Assembly (NCBI GenBank): GCA_047967505.1
Contig: CM106541.1
Length of the DNA: 64,000 bases
Direction: 5' to 3' (one strand)
Source: Dipteris shenzhenensis
Lineage: Eukaryota > Polypodiophyta > Polypodiopsida > Gleicheniales
Each line of letters opens with the position of its first letter. Position 1 is the stretch's first letter. Both the position numbers and the translations under genes were made by a program. The notes beneath the pieces are model-generated. The model was given only the letters and a program-made list of their open reading frames with translations. It was not told where the DNA came from and ran no database searches. Of this stretch, positions 1 through 12,053 are shown piece after piece.

Positions 1-3000
1 TGGTAAGAAAGTCACTTGTGCCAACAACTCCTCATATTCAGTACGTGGCACAGGAGAAGTTGAGCTCACTGCAATTGATGGCTCAATTTTCAGACTTTCT
101 GATGTCTTATATGTGCCTGGCATAACCAAAAATCTCCTTTCAGTGTCCACTCTTAACAGAGGGGGATTTCAGGTCATCTTTGAGGATGACAAATGTGCTG
201 TCCGAGATAGGGAAGCTAACTATGCCTTAATGTTATCTGATACTCTGCTGCGTGGGCTTTTTCAGCTTGATATTTTTGAGAAAAGAGCAGCTCATGCTTT
301 GGCAATTTCTACCCCTACAGTTGCCATGCAAAATGCAGAATTATGGCATGCCAGATATGGCCACATGCATTACAACAGCTTAATGACACTTCAGAAATTT
401 TCAATGGTTGATGCATTGCCACCTCTTGAGATACCTCCTCCACATGCCTGTGAAGGGTGCATTTTAGGTAAAATGCATAGATTTCCCTTCAAGAAGGATG
501 GTTCAGTTAAAGCTGTTCGCAAATTGCAGCTTATACACAGTGATGTCTGTGGTCCCATGAGGACTCCGTCATTGGGTGGTCATCTCTACTTTGTCACATT
601 TATTGATGACTACTCCAATTTTACTTGGGTTTATGGGCTGAAAAAGAAATCTGAAGTGTTCACAGTGTTTAAACACTTTTCAGCCATGGTTGAAAATGAA
701 ACCGGGCTCAAGATACAGACATTACGCACGGATAGAGGTGGGAAATACCTATCTGCAGAATTTGATGCTTTCCTCAAACAAAAGGGTATTGTGCATCAGC
801 TCACAGTCAGGCTGACCCCTCAGCAAAATGGCAAAGCTGAGAGGAAAAATAGAACCCTCATGGAGATGGACAGATGTATGCTGAAAAGCAAACACATGCC
901 TCATAAATTCTGGTTAGAGGGTTTGATGTGTGCCAATTACATTTTGAACAGGGCTCCCACTAAGGCTTTAAAAACAAAAACTCCTTTTGAGGTCTGGAAT
1001 GACAGGAAGCCTTCAGTGGATCACTTCCGAGTCTTTGGATGCCTTGCCTATGCACATGTGCCAGTTGAATTTAGGCACAAATTGTCAGATAAAGCCATCA
1101 AATGCATATTTGTTGGATACAGTGCAGAAAGCAAGGGGTATCGTCTCTACAATCCTGCTACACGCAAAATCATTGTAAGTAGAGATGTGATATTTTCTGA
1201 AAATTCAGCTCACACTCAGGCTGATTTTCAAATGCCTTCATCTTCAGAAGATGTCTTTCAAGGGTTGCTACCCATTGCTTTGGGTTCCTCTGCTGATTTT
1301 TCTGATCCAAATCAGAATTTACAGCAACCTTCAAATGCTTCAGTTCCGCCACAGGATGTCATGCCTCCTCCACAGGCAGTGGAACAAGTGGTGCAGCAAG
1401 AAATTGCAGACATACATGCAGCAAAAACAGTCCCAAACTGGCTGTTATAGACTCTCCGCGAGAGTAAACTTGATGCTCCGTTACCTGGCAGGACTCGCAG
1501 TGCAGCAAGGCACATGGAAGGTGCTAATTCAGTGGAATCAGCATATGCAGGTACTCTCCTTGATGAGGAGGAGCCTGCCACATTTGAAGAAGCAAAAGGT
1601 AATGTGCATTGGATGAATGCCATGCACGATGAGTTGCAGTCCATTGCAAAAAATCAGACTTGGGATGTTGTGGACTTGCCACAGGGTAAACATGCTATTG
1701 GCACACGATGGGTATTTAAAGTCAAACGGAAGCCAGATGGCTCCATTGACAGATATAAAGCTAGGCTGGTTGCTAAAGGCTATGCTCAGAAAAAGGGCAT
1801 AGATTATGAGGAGACTTTTGCTCCTACATCCCGGATGACCACCATCCGATCAGTAATTGCAATGGCTGCACATTTTGAGTGGAATGTTCATCAGTTGGAC
1901 ATAAAAACAGCCTTCTTAAATGGGGACTTGCTGGAAGAGGTGTATGTCAAACCACCTCCGGGTTTTGAAATTACAGCAAATGCACTTCAAGTCTGCAAGC
2001 TTAATAAAGCTTTATATGGGCTGAAACAGGCCCCTCGTGCATGGTATGCCAAGATACATGCCTTTTTGACCAGCAAGGGGCTGCACAATAGTCCTACTGA
2101 GAGCACCCTCTACATCAAGATGGATGGGGGGGAAATCTTAGTCATCCTTCTTTATGTTGATGACTTACTGCTCACAGGGTCCAATGAGGAAAAAATTGCA
2201 GATTTCAAAGTTGATTTGCAGACCAACTTTGACATGTCAGATTTGGGGCTGCTTCACTTTTATTTGGGGATCCAGTTCTCTCATGAGAGACGTGGCACTG
2301 TTATGTCTCAGTCCACGTATGTTCAGAAACTCTTGGACAGATTTAACATGCAAGAGTGTAAGCCCATCTCCACTCCTATGGAACCGGGGCTGAAACTCAC
2401 AATGCATGATGTAGGAGAATCAGTTGATGCCACACTTTACAGTCAAGCTGTTGGATGCCTCATATATCTCTGCAATACTAGACCTGATATTCAGTTTGCA
2501 GTATCTCAGGTGAGCAGGTACATGCACAGCCCCAAAACTATGCATTGGCAGGCAGTTAAGCGCATCTTCCGTTATTTGCAGGGCACCAAGTCTTTTGGCT
2601 TACTATTTCCCAGGGGGGGTGACTTGCAGATGCATGCCTACAGTGATTCAGATTGGGCTGGTGATTATGACACTAGGCAGTCCACTAGTGGCAATTGTTT
2701 CTTTTTGGGAAAATCTTGCATTTCATGGCTGAGCAAGAAACAATCTACAGTGGCTACCTCATCATGTGAAGCTGAGTACAGGGCAGCTTTCACAGCAACA
2801 GTTGAATGTGTCTGGCTGAGACGTTTATTTGCTGATCTTCATCTGTCTTTGGAGGGTCCTTCTCCAATTCTCACTGATAGTCAGAGTGCCATTGCAGTGG
2901 CAAAGAATCCAGTGTTTCATGCTCGCACGAAGCACATTGAGGTTCACTATCACTACGTCAGAGAGAAATTGCATGCAGGGGAGATCAGTATGATCTTTGT

Positions 3001-3103
3001 GTCCACACATGACAACGTTGCAGATATTTTCACCAAAGCGCTACCACGTGAGAAGTTTGAGGCATTTCGCAGTGCCCTGAACTTATATCCGTTTGGTGAT
3101 TGA
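1..3103 (+). pseudogene. Copia-1 pol: integrase, reverse transcriptase, RNase H
   Basis: This is the Ty1/copia polyprotein after the protease; the frame is already open at the left edge. In order: the DVLYVPG-ITKNLLSV stretch; a GAG-pre-integrase zinc motif (HARYGH then CEGC, about 340-470); the integrase core with D (HSDVCG), D (RTDRGG) and E (NGKAERKN); the reverse transcriptase with YVDD near 2153; and RNase H with SDSDWAG, CEAEYRA and TDSQSA. Codons stay in one phase throughout. The only break is an in-frame TAG at 1448-1450, between integrase and reverse transcriptase, after which the same frame continues to a TGA at 3101-3103. All catalytic residues are present, so decay is slight. Gag, protease start and 5' LTR lie outside the window. 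Seen: frame and motifs. Inferred: the TAG is a mutated glutamine codon. Confidence 0.93.
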
Positions 3104-3126
3104 TCAACCTTGTACATGACATTGGC

Positions 3127-3138
3127 ACTGCAGGGGGG
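3127..3138 (+). other. Polypurine tract of Copia-1
   Basis: A short G-rich run ending in GGGGGG sits directly before the TGTTAG start of the LTR and just after the pol stop. This is the expected position of the plus-strand primer. Confidence 0.7.
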
Positions 3139-3424
3139 TGTTAGAATTATAGATATAATTCAGCAGTGACCAATGTAATATAATAAGCTAGTTAGGGGCA
3201 CTTTTCCCTCTTTTAGAGGTTTTTCCCCCTAACTGCAGTTAGTTCACTAACTATGGTTAGTGACTACTAAGGTTTTGTCACTAGGACAAAACCTTATCCT
3301 TCTCACTTTGTGTTGTACTTTTTGCATCCTATTCTATTGCAACTACGTCTTCAGCTTCCAAGCTCCCTACACTCTCTATCTCTCTTGCTCTCACTCATTC
3401 TCTCTCCTTCATAAGTCTATGGCA
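3139..3424 (+). repeat. 3' LTR of Copia-1 (right end tentative)
   Basis: The LTR begins TGTTAGAATTATAG immediately after the polypurine tract. It contains an AT-rich TATA-like stretch near 3176-3186 and a pyrimidine-rich U5-like tail. The partner LTR is outside the window, so the end can only be guessed from a CA dinucleotide. Position 3424 is one candidate and about 3371 another. Sequence to the right reads as the minus-strand coding region of Gypsy-D, so Copia-1 inserted into that element. Confidence 0.55.
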
Positions 3425-3499
3425 TGATCATCTTCTCTCTCCATAGGTAATTCGAATGAGTCATCTCTTGAAATTCGATCCTCATAAACTCTAAGGAAC

Positions 3500-5223
3500 T
3501 CATTTCTCTCCTAATTTTCTTTTGAGATATGAAGATCTTGTGAATCCCGCATATACACAAGATTACAATCTACCCCTCTTCTTACCAATCTTTTCGCTTG
3601 GGTAGGAGTAATCAATGGAATTGTATACACGTCTCGGTTCCCTACGATCCTTATGTACAAAGCAACAATGATAAGTATGATGATGAATAGCAGGGTTAAA
3701 ATCATACTGCCAAGGTTTACTTAGAATCATGTCAACGTCTTGTAAAGGAGCTACTAGAAAATCCCTTCGATCTCCATATTTTTGTACACGAAAAGGGATA
3801 TTCTATACTATGGATGTGTCTTCTTCATTATGTTTCGTAAAGCTCCTGAGAGTTACATGTTTTTTATAGGTTTTGGTTTAAGATGGAGTAATTTTACCAA
3901 TCTATCGCTCACTAAGTCATAATTACATCCATCATCTAAGAGAACCACTATATTCTTTGTCCATTCACGAATCCGTACACCTTAAAAAGATCATGAGGCC
4001 CAAAGGTATTGGTTGAATGGATAGCATTCACTATTGGCTCGATAGTCACGGTAGATTTCGAGGGTGACAAGGTAGAAGCCTCACCCTCCTGCTTGGCTTT
4101 CCCTTTTATTGAATTCATCTTGGCGATTTTAGCCAAGAGAACGGGACACTTGTGCCATACGTGCCTTGGCTTATGTTTCTTACACCCGAAACATTTTCCT
4201 TAATCAACTTCTTCTTCTCTTTGTCCGTTATAGAAGGAAAAGGTACCCATCTAGGATGTGATTGGCTGTTCATTCCTTACAAGAGCTTTACCCTTCCCTT
4301 TATTATTCTTCAACTGGTTTGGTTTCCTAAAAGTGGGTATGTTGTTGGTCTTAGATGTTGACCCACTCTCCTTATTGAAGGGTTTATGAGGATTTGATTT
4401 CCTCTCGGCTATTTCAGCCAGCTTAGTGAGGTCCTTAAGCATGGTCGGGGTAAACATTTCTACCTCGTATCTTACTTTTGGGCTTAAGGTTGCTAAATAC
4501 TTCTTTCTCCTATCTTCCTCACTCTTTTCGGGCAACTCTAGAGAGAGTTTCCAAAACTTGGCTGTAAAATCTGCATTACTCTCATTATTGAACTGCCTAA
4601 ACCTCTCCCAATGAAAAGTTAGGTTCTCTTCATGCCTCGGTGGCATGAAAGTGGTTTTCAATTGCTCCACAAACTTAGCCCATTTATGAATAGGCTCTTT
4701 TCCTGTTTGTTACAAAGACCACCACATTAGAGCATCCTTTTGCATATACAATGTGGCAAGAGCAAGTTTCTCTTGCTCGGTTTTGTCTTGATGGGCAAAG
4801 TATAGCTCAAAATGGCAAATCCAATTGAGGATTATGTCAGCCTCCCTTGCTCCATCATATTTGGGGAATTTGATTCTCTCTCGCGGTTGGAATTTGGATC
4901 TCTTAGAAGGGATACTTAACTCTTCATCCCCAAAGTTGAAAGTCCTCTTACTCCCTAATCTTGTCATAATCGACTGTTCAATCATATTGATCAACAAGAG
5001 TCTCCTCTCTTCCTCTTGCACTTGGATTATAATCCATGTGTGCTAGGTTTTGAGTTGAAGGCTTAAACTCATCACCTTGTTCTTGGCTGGTCTCATTTCT
5101 TCTTTCATTAAGAAAGGAGAACTCCCTATTAAGAGGTTCTTGAAGGAGAGACAGCTGTAAATCTATTTGTGGGTTATCATACTCAAGAAAATTTCCAAGA
5201 AAGCCCTTGTCTCGAACCCTCAA
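3500..5223 (-). pseudogene. Gypsy-D gag and protease, broken
   Basis: Minus-strand reading gives a retrotransposon gag domain (4251-5021; a WWSL motif, then a basic stretch rich in K and N), an irregular cysteine-rich knuckle near 4140-4210 (CFGCKK...WHKC), and an aspartic-protease-like segment near 3890-3990 (VYGFVNGQRI, then LLDDGCNYDLVS, with DDG where D-S/T-G is usual). Further on are SKPWQYDFNPAIHHH-type residues typical of the protease to reverse transcriptase linker. The frame is broken by a shift near 5021, a TAA at 4710-4712, and a shift inside the protease near 3955. It is clearly a Ty3/gypsy-type gag-pro, but the lineage was not resolved. Confidence 0.75.
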
Positions 5224-5583
5224 GAATGCAGGGTTTGAGGGAAGGAAAACTTTGTTTGCAGTCTGAAATTGGCCGTACGTGTAGAAAACATTGTTCGCAT
5301 CAAATACTTGCTATTGAAGCGTTCTGCCACACGATTCCGTTGTGTTGCACTCCCAGATTGTTGCTTCTTGCTCTTGCGCGTCGTCCGATGCTTGGTTTGG
5401 AGTGTTGGCCCCTCGCTTCATGTGTTCTTTCCGCCGTGCACGAGTGCTTCCGTGATCACGTCTGCCACAATTTGAAGTGCTGCTCACTTCTTCCCGTTTC
5501 GCAACAGTCTCTGTCCACCCTTGCATTGCTCCCTCGCTCCTCTTCTCGTCCCGATCATGGACTATCAGCGCTCTGATACCAAA
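5224..5583 (-). other. Gypsy-D leader and primer-binding site
   Basis: Untranslated leader between LTR and gag. Its LTR-proximal end, about 5568-5581 on the complement, reads TGGTATCAGAGCGC, complementary to the 3' end of initiator tRNA-Met. Two bases separate it from the LTR. Confidence 0.75.
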
Positions 5584-6046
5584 TGTGAAGAACCTGACTT
5601 CTTGAGAATGCAAATGTGTGCAATGCATGCAGAAGTTGAATGCCAAATGGCCCTCCAATGGGGAAGATGCACCCTCGTGAGAGTACTTGTTTCTATATTG
5701 ACCAGGTGCAAGGTGGGAGAGAGAAGGCAGATGAATGCAATGTGGTAGAGAGAATGCTACGTGAGATTCACAATGAAGGGCGATACCCTTTCATTAATGT
5801 CCCTTGAGATCACTCAAGTTCCATCTTCCCATTTACACCTACCCTTATCCTATAACCCATGCACCTACCATTCAATGCACTCTAATGCACCCTTCCCTTT
5901 CCTATTGCCCCTAGGACCTAGACACGCGTGTGCCATCTTTATTACTAATCATTGGCCAATGTTACATAGTTTGGTGGTACTATTTACACCGCTTGATCGA
6001 TCATAAATACAAACATATAACTGCACCAGCAAATTGGTGCCTAACA
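5584..6046 (-). repeat. 5' LTR of Gypsy-D
   Basis: A 463-bp LTR bounded by TGTGAAG on the left and CTAACA on the right (TG...CA, weak TGT/ACA inverted ends). The primer-binding site adjoins it on the left. The partner LTR is not in the window. Confidence 0.7.
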
Positions 6047-6102
6047 ATAATAAGGTTCTAATGACTATTAATTAACTCTATAATCATTTCTTTTGTCATG
6101 AT
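6047..6102. other. Short unassigned spacer
   Basis: AT-rich sequence between the Gypsy-D LTR and the truncated left LTR of TR-GAG1. No gene or repeat was recognised. The truncation point of the TR-GAG1 LTR is here. Confidence 0.4.
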
Positions 6103-6871
6103 AGTGGGCAGCTTCTCCAAGCCTAGTCTGCAGCACTCCAACACTCCTCTCTCCTCGTGGATGTAGGGCTGCTCCCACTGCTCCTTGCTGCTCTAGAAGA
6201 TGAATGATGAGGCCAAGGGGCCTTGCTTTTCTAGGGCACAAAGCCCTCCAAAATAACCGACCAGCAGGGGGGGAAATGGCAGACCCAAACAGCCCCCCCC
6301 AACCGACTTTTAGGGCTCACAAAGATTGGGCACTCAGGCCCTTACTTCCATGTGGGGCTCAGCCCCCCTTTGGTATGCCCAACTCCAACCTGGTTGCCTG
6401 GCTCCAACCAGTCCAACCAGTCGTCCATGTGGCTTACCCTGTTGCTGCCTGCCTCGCCATCTGCAGGCCTTATAACCTGCTCATAGTCGTTGCCTACAAG
6501 AAGCCTGACTGCCTGCCTGTGTACTGGCTCTTTCCAGCCCAAAGACTAGTCCATCATCCGCTCCAAGGGTCCTGCCATGTTGCCGTACAGTTGCGCCACC
6601 CCAGCACTGTCCTGCAGCCACTAGATCGATCCTGCAGCTTCCGTACTTCCTGCATGGCAACTTCGCACACCTCAGGCCTCCCTCCCTAGCCAGTTATGGT
6701 TCTAGATGTGCTGCCCACATGACAGCCATGATGCTGTCCACGTGGCAGCTCCCTAACTCTTTGCCTTGTTGTTTGAATAGTGCCCACATGGCAGCCTTGA
6801 TGCTGCCCATGTGGCACTCCCTCAAACCCTAGGTTCACCACCCCACGGAGGCGACCTCTATATTTCCAACG
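6103..6871 (-). repeat. Truncated 3' LTR of TR-GAG1
   Basis: Matches the right LTR from its GTGGGCAGCTTCTCC stretch (8918) to its end; the outer 355 bp and the MITE are absent here. It ends CTATATTTCCAACG, followed by a reversed polypurine tract (CCCCCTCTCACCGAC). The family terminal CA is CG here. Confidence 0.75.
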
Positions 6872-7589
6872 CCCCCTCTCACCGACCTAGCTTAGCCCAA
6901 CACCAACACGTCAATGAAGATGCTCCAGTAGCTCCCGTGTCGTAGGCCTCTGGAACATTTTGGCATCGTCATAGACTTCTCTTGGCTTTTCAACCCGTGG
7001 CTCTTGCTCTGCCAGGTCCAGTTCCGCTTTCGCACACTAGTGTGGTACGTAGGTCCATACTTGGCAAAACTTGATAGCACCACCACTTTCAGTCGCAAAC
7101 CCGCCTCTGAGCTCGAGCTCTCTAGGCACTAGTATATTTTAGCCGTCCCCCTCATGATAGGTGAACAACCTGAAGTCCTCTAGGCACCAAGCTCTCCGGG
7201 TTGTTTCAACCCGTCCTCGTTTGGCTAGATCTGCAACCAACATCATACCCGAGACATCATATCCCAGGCAAAATCCAGTTTACCTGGACCCTCAAGCTTC
7301 AATTGTGGTTTTGTATTGTTGTTCGCCTACAAGTCACCCACCGCCTGACCCTGAGTCTTCAGGTCTTGTCGAAGAATCCCCCCTTCAGTAACACCAACCA
7401 GGCACCTAAATGATTCCAGGCACTTGTCATCGTCCATCACCTTCAAAAAGGATCCCGACTCCTCTTTTGACCAAAACTTGTTGTATGACATTCTGACAGT
7501 CACACCAATGTCCACATATCTGATCTCTATAGCCCACAGAGTGGCCACCAAGAAAAGTTCTCCTACTGCCACCTGAGCTGACTCCTCTT

Positions 7590-8451
7590 CTCCGAGTTGG
7601 CACCCTTCTTCTTCTGATCAACCTTCTTCTTTTTGCAATCTTTCACAAAAAGTCCTGGCTCATCGCAATAGAAGCACTTCCTCTCTTTCTTTCTCTTTTT
7701 CTTGTTGTCTTCATTTGAAGAGTCCGCTCCGTCATCAGATTTGGGCTTGCCTTTACTAGGCTTACCCTTGACCTTGCCTCTTGAGCTATTAGGGCCTTGT
7801 CATCCTTATCCGTACATACTTCTTTTCTCGAGCTTCATGTTGCAACAGTAATGGAACCATCTCCTCAAAAGTCGTCGGCGCCGCCATATGCCTTGCAGTC
7901 GTCGTAGTCACAAAACTGCTATAGATCCGAGGGAGCATTCCTAGCAATAGCCTTGCCACCCTAATCGAGCTCGTCCTTTGACCAATAGACGCTAGTTGAT
8001 CCCGCACTACCTTCATCTTGGTGATATGTTCGTGTATTGATTCCCCTTCATCCATACTCATGCTATATAGCTCTGTCTCGAGGTCCAAGATTTTCGCGTC
8101 ATTGTCGAGCTCATACATATCCCTCATGGTTGTCCAAGCCTTGAAAGAAGTGTCCGCCATTTGAATATGCGACAGCACCATATCTTCCGTTATACCCACA
8201 ATGATAGCCAAGGCTTTTGCATCCCGGATATGCCATGCTCTCACTAATATAGCATCCAATGGCGTTGTCATAGCCACTGAGGCTGATGTGGTTGGAGTAG
8301 TTACGGTGGTATGAGGTATTAGCTCCATCCCTGTGGCCCACAACTCCCTCAACACTAAGTGGCCCCGAACCTTCATTTTCCACAATGGGTAGTTGGTCCC
8401 GTCGAGCTTTCTAGTCTCACCAAAGTTTGGGATCTGGTATCTATTGGCCAT
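7590..8451 (-). pseudogene. TR-GAG1 gag with CCHC knuckle
   Basis: The 220-codon frame starting at 8451 (MANRYQIPNFGETRK) is a copia-type gag: the LDGTNYPLWKMKV signature of the UBN2/retrotran_gag family, then helices around TTMRDMYELDND and a LEHEAREK-like end. It stops at 7789. A CCHC zinc knuckle (CFYCDEPGLFVKDC) follows in another phase near 7660-7700, so gag was longer and is frameshifted. Beyond it, 6872-7590 is largely degraded. Gag proteins of this kind form the cytoplasmic particle that packages element RNA. TR-GAG2 carries a related gag. Confidence 0.8.
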
Positions 8452-8549
8452 GCTAATGAACTAAAATAGGACAATCCTTTAGGCGTCTACATGAGCCTGA
8501 GCCTCCTGCCGGGGTACAATCCTTCAGACACCAAAGCTACTTCCGTCAA

Positions 8550-8562
8550 GGCTCTGATACCA
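8550..8562 (-). other. Primer-binding site of TR-GAG1
   Basis: The complement reads TGGTATCAGAGCC, matching the initiator tRNA-Met 3' end, and directly abuts the LTR starting at 8563. Confidence 0.8.
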
Positions 8563-10038
8563 TGGTAGAAAATTGAATCCCACCCGAGGGTATCCTGCAA
8601 CAGAAGACTGATAGATTAGATTAGCCCATGAATTACTTGCGGAAGTGTTTCACTATGGAATCAAACTTCATCAAGTGTGTACTTCACAACCATTCATGTG
8701 TGCAGACTAGCAAATAGATTGTGCTTAGAGACAAATATAGAAGCGACAATTATATATTACTGTCCATCCACAAACTCAACAGGATACGATACCAAAAGGT
8801 TCTCCTACTATATGCCTGCCACCTCTAGATGTTTGAGCCTGCGTGCTCCACTGAGCTTATGTAGATTCTCCGTCCAAAGGATCCCTCCACCTTGCTGTCC
8901 GAGACCTCAGCCTAGGTGGGCAGCTTCTCCAAGCTTAGTCTGCAGCACTCCAAGACTCTTCTCTCCTTGTGGATGTAGGCTTAGAAGAGGCTGCTCCTGC
9001 TGCTCCTTGCTGCTTGGTGTTTGCTGCATAGTTACCAGGGAACGGGAACGTTCCAGAAATTCGGTGTCGCAACAAGAACGTTCCGGGAAGGGGGAACGAG
9101 AACGGGAATGCCACGTCATACATGACACGTCATTATATGAGCTAAACCTTTGTTAGAAAATGAAAGAAACTAACATTTAACAGCTTTCAACTTTCTATAT
9201 AAGCTCTAAAATACCCATTTGAAACTTTCAAAGAGGGAAAAAAAAACAAAGTTTTTTTTGGGTGACGTTTCGGGGCCGTTCTGGTTCCCACTTGCTTCTT
9301 GGAATGGTGTTCTGGATGTCAGAACGCCGTTCCCTAGTAACTATGGCTTACTGGTCCAAAAGATGAATAATGAGGCCAAGGTGCCTCGCTTTTATAGGGC
9401 ACAAAGTCCTCCAAACTAACTGTCCAGTGGTGGGAAATGGCCGACCCAAATACCCCCCCCCCCCCCCCCCCCCAAAACCGACTTTTAGAGCTCACAAAAA
9501 CTGGGCACTCATGCCCTTACTTCCATGTGGGGCTCATCCCTGCCAACCCCGATCTGGTTGGCTGGCTCCAACCAGTCCAACCAGTCGTCCACGTGGCTGA
9601 CATTGCCTGCCTTGTTGGAGGGCCCATAACCTGCTCAGAGTCCTCTCCTACAGGCCGCCTGCCTGCCTGCCTGTGTGCTGGCTTTGTCCAACCCAAAGAC
9701 TGGTCTATCATGTGCTCCAGGGGTCTTGCCATGTAGCCGTACAGTTGTGCCACCTCAGCACTGTCCTGCCATTAGATCTGTCCTGCAGCTTCGGCACTAC
9801 CTGCGTGGCAACTACGTACACCTTAGGCCTCCCCTCCCAGCCAGGCATGGTTCCAGATGTGCTGCCCACTTGACAGCTGTGATCCTGTCCATGTGGCAGC
9901 CCCTTAACTCTTTGCCTTGTTTGAATAGGAGGCAGGATGCTGTGCATGTGGCACTCCCTCTAACCCTAGGTTCACCCACCCAATTTTCTCCTCATATAGG
10001 GTCTTACAGACAGGGAGGTGACCTCTATATTTCCAACA
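8563..10038 (-). repeat. 5' LTR of TR-GAG1
   Basis: Runs from TGGTAGAAAATTG next to the primer-binding site to TTCCAACA at 10038, 1476 bp including a 0.3-kb MITE. It contains a C-run at 9453-9473. Comparison with 6103-6871 shows the shared body clearly. Confidence 0.75.
9031..9341. mobile_element. MITE with GTTACCAGGGAACGG terminal inverted repeats
   Basis: The left end GTTACCAGGGAACGG and the right end (complement GTTACTAGGGAACGG) are inverted repeats of about 15 bp with one mismatch. Weaker inverted similarity extends inward (GGGAACG/CGTTCC blocks). TA lies on each side, and the symmetry extends to CATA...TATG (9027-9345). The block is missing from the other LTR of the same element, which proves an insertion. 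It encodes nothing. The superfamily is uncertain; a TA duplication would fit Tc1/mariner-type elements. Confidence 0.75.
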
Positions 10039-10937
10039 ATAGAGCTGGTAGCACGAGTGATAGCGTAGGCAAGGCTTCATGGCACACATCCTGGCTACCT
10101 GTTACAGGGAAAGCGAGTGACTTGCAATTAAATAGGGATCTTTTTTTGGGTTGGAAAGGTAGCTTTTAAGAAGGAAAGCACAGAATATTGGGGAATCCAA
10201 TTCCCTTCGGGGTGTCAATATTGTACTCCAGTGGCCAGATTTCTAAAGCATCCACATGAATATCGAAACTCACATTTTAATTTGGTTGAAACATTGTTAC
10301 TTGTTGCAATGTCCGTCAATATCCTAAATGCATTTTCTTTTCTTTCATTCCATTTGAATTTTGTCGTGTAGTAGGATTCACCAGAACGCATGAAACATAG
10401 TATGGATCTAGCGTTGAGAAAACCTTGTGAAGATACTTCTCTTTGGTGCTATGGATTGCGAAGTGGTCTAGGAGAAATTTTAAGAGTTCACTTGTGTACT
10501 CTTGAAACTACAAATATTTGATAGTTCCTTGTGCATTTCGTTGCTGGATCTTGTTGGCTTATGCTCCCCATTTGGGTATGGAGGTTCACCTCCTTATCTT
10601 TTTCAATTAGGGAAATGTGATTGCAGCCATTGTATTTACCATGAATGAATTGATTTTATCTTGCCACCTTGTTGAGTTATTTCATTAGTGAATGGTAGTG
10701 GTAATGGATTTCTAATGGCTTGGGCGTTTTTCCTAGAGTCTACATACATGCTTAATTTGCTACTTTTCTTCAATGCACTCACAATAGAAAACAAACTACC
10801 ATTCCTATGTACGGCGTAAATTAATCATGCTTGAAACACTTGATGTATTTTTGTTTCATCAGAATCTTTTATCTTTCTGTGTCATTGGTTTCTTGTTTGG
10901 ATCAGTGGGATTCGGTATTGGCAAATTTATGGGGGCT
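10039..10937. other. Unassigned intergenic stretch
   Basis: Moderately AT-rich sequence between TR-GAG1 and the solo LTR. No coding pattern, LTR or inverted repeat was recognised. Confidence 0.5.
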
Positions 10938-11007
10938 TGTTGGAAAGGTCACCTCTCCATCTGTAAGCCCCCAAATGAGGAGAGCGTGGGGGAGGGAGAA
11001 CATGCCT

Positions 11008-11051
<44 letters not shown>

Positions 11052-11910
11052 GCTGCCACATGGTGCAGCACCTCACAAGAGATGAAGGCTGCAACAGATG
11101 GCGCCAGAGACAGTGCAAAAGGCGGGGCCTCCAAGGGATGAGACGGGGGGCAGAGCTGGAGCAGCAGGTAAGAACAGGTCTTTGGGCAGGTGAAGGGCCT
11201 GCAGGAGGGCCTGGCAGCAGCACATCAGAGCAGCACATTAGATGGCAAGGGAAGGGAGGGGCTGCAGTGGGCAGCACCCTGCCCTTACATATGGCTAAGG
11301 AGCTGGCTGGTCGGCCATATGGCCCAGCACACAGCCCCGAAAGAGGGGGGCGTGGATGGGGCCAGCCAGTCGGCTGGCGCACACAACAAAGGGGTGGCTG
11401 GGCCCCAGCCCATGACAGGGCATTTCACCATCCAGCAGTCCAGCAAATTGGGGAGCAGCAGGAGCAGCTACTCACACACCCTCAGGCACACTTTCAGGAG
11501 GCAGAGAAGACTAGTGAGTGGCTGCAGAGTGAGCCTTACTAGGGCTGGGCAGCAAGAAGCTGAGGTCGAAGGACGGAGAGTCTACATACGCTCAAGGTGG
11601 AGCACGCGGGCTCAAGTTCTAGAGATATCCGGCAGATAGTAGAAAAACATGGTGGTAATATCAAAGGACCACGCTCTGGTGGGACTTTGGATCTCGCTTT
11701 TGTATTGTGTTCATAGTTTTGGTCGGAAATATATTCTTTTGGTAGCTTCTCTATCTGGCTGGATCGTTGTCTATTTATGAGTCTGCACATCTATTTGAAG
11801 CACATAAGTTAAGAAGTTTGTGATTCCACTCACCACACACATTGTGTAAGCTCCTGGGCTATTCTATCAGTCTTCCCTTGTGCGTACCCTCTATTGGTTG
11901 ATTTCTAACA
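10938..11910 (+). repeat. Solo LTR of the TR-GAG2 family
   Basis: Begins TGTTGGAAAGGTCACC and ends TTGATTTCTAACA, with no interior attached. Its right half is the reverse complement of the TR-GAG2 LTRs (shared blocks around TAAGAAGTTTGTGATTCC and CTATCAGTCTT). A solo LTR is the usual product of recombination between the two LTRs of one element. The flanking pentamers (GGGCT and GGTCC) do not match, so flank mutation or a rearrangement is possible. Confidence 0.65.
11010..11048 (+). repeat. (AG)n microsatellite
   Basis: Nearly uninterrupted AG dinucleotides inside the solo LTR. They create spurious long frames on both strands. Confidence 0.9.
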
Positions 11911-12053
11911 GGTCCACCCTTGAGGTATATGGTATTCCAAAGTGAATAAATTGCTGAATTCCAAGAACACCTCCTATGCTTCATATGTCTTTTGGCTTGG
12001 TTGATCCTTTGTGTTGATTCTTCACAGATTCTTATGTCACCATCATTCCTTTC

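Larger units (their letters stand above)
3425..6046 (-). mobile_element. Gypsy-D, 5' half of a Ty3/gypsy element
   Basis: Read on the minus strand the order is 5' LTR (5584-6046), primer-binding site, leader, gag and protease. Reverse transcriptase and integrase would lie beyond Copia-1, outside the window. The element is interrupted on its 3' side by Copia-1. The 5-bp flank on the right (6047-6051, ATAAT) cannot be paired because the other end is missing. Confidence 0.75.
6103..10038 (-). mobile_element. TR-GAG1: LTR element encoding gag only
   Basis: Two long direct repeats (6103-6871 and 8563-10038) flank a 1.7-kb interior. The interior holds a copia-type gag, a CCHC knuckle, a tRNA-Met primer-binding site on the right and a polypurine tract on the left. 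No protease, integrase or reverse transcriptase was found. This is the layout of non-autonomous TR-GAG elements described in plants, which depend on another element for replication enzymes. The left LTR is truncated at 6103, so no target-site duplication can be read. Confidence 0.75.

Noticed and set aside
6204-6689. 161-codon frame in the left TR-GAG1 LTR and related frames at 9370-10169
   Set aside because: LTR sequence of relatively high GC; the frame is not kept between the two LTR copies.
9453-9473. Run of about 20 C as a G-quadruplex or regulatory site
   Set aside because: Homopolymer in one LTR, shorter in the partner copy; likely slippage.
10927-11639. Overlapping 110-160 codon frames on both strands
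   Set aside because: They lie inside the solo LTR and its AG microsatellite, and both strands are equally open.
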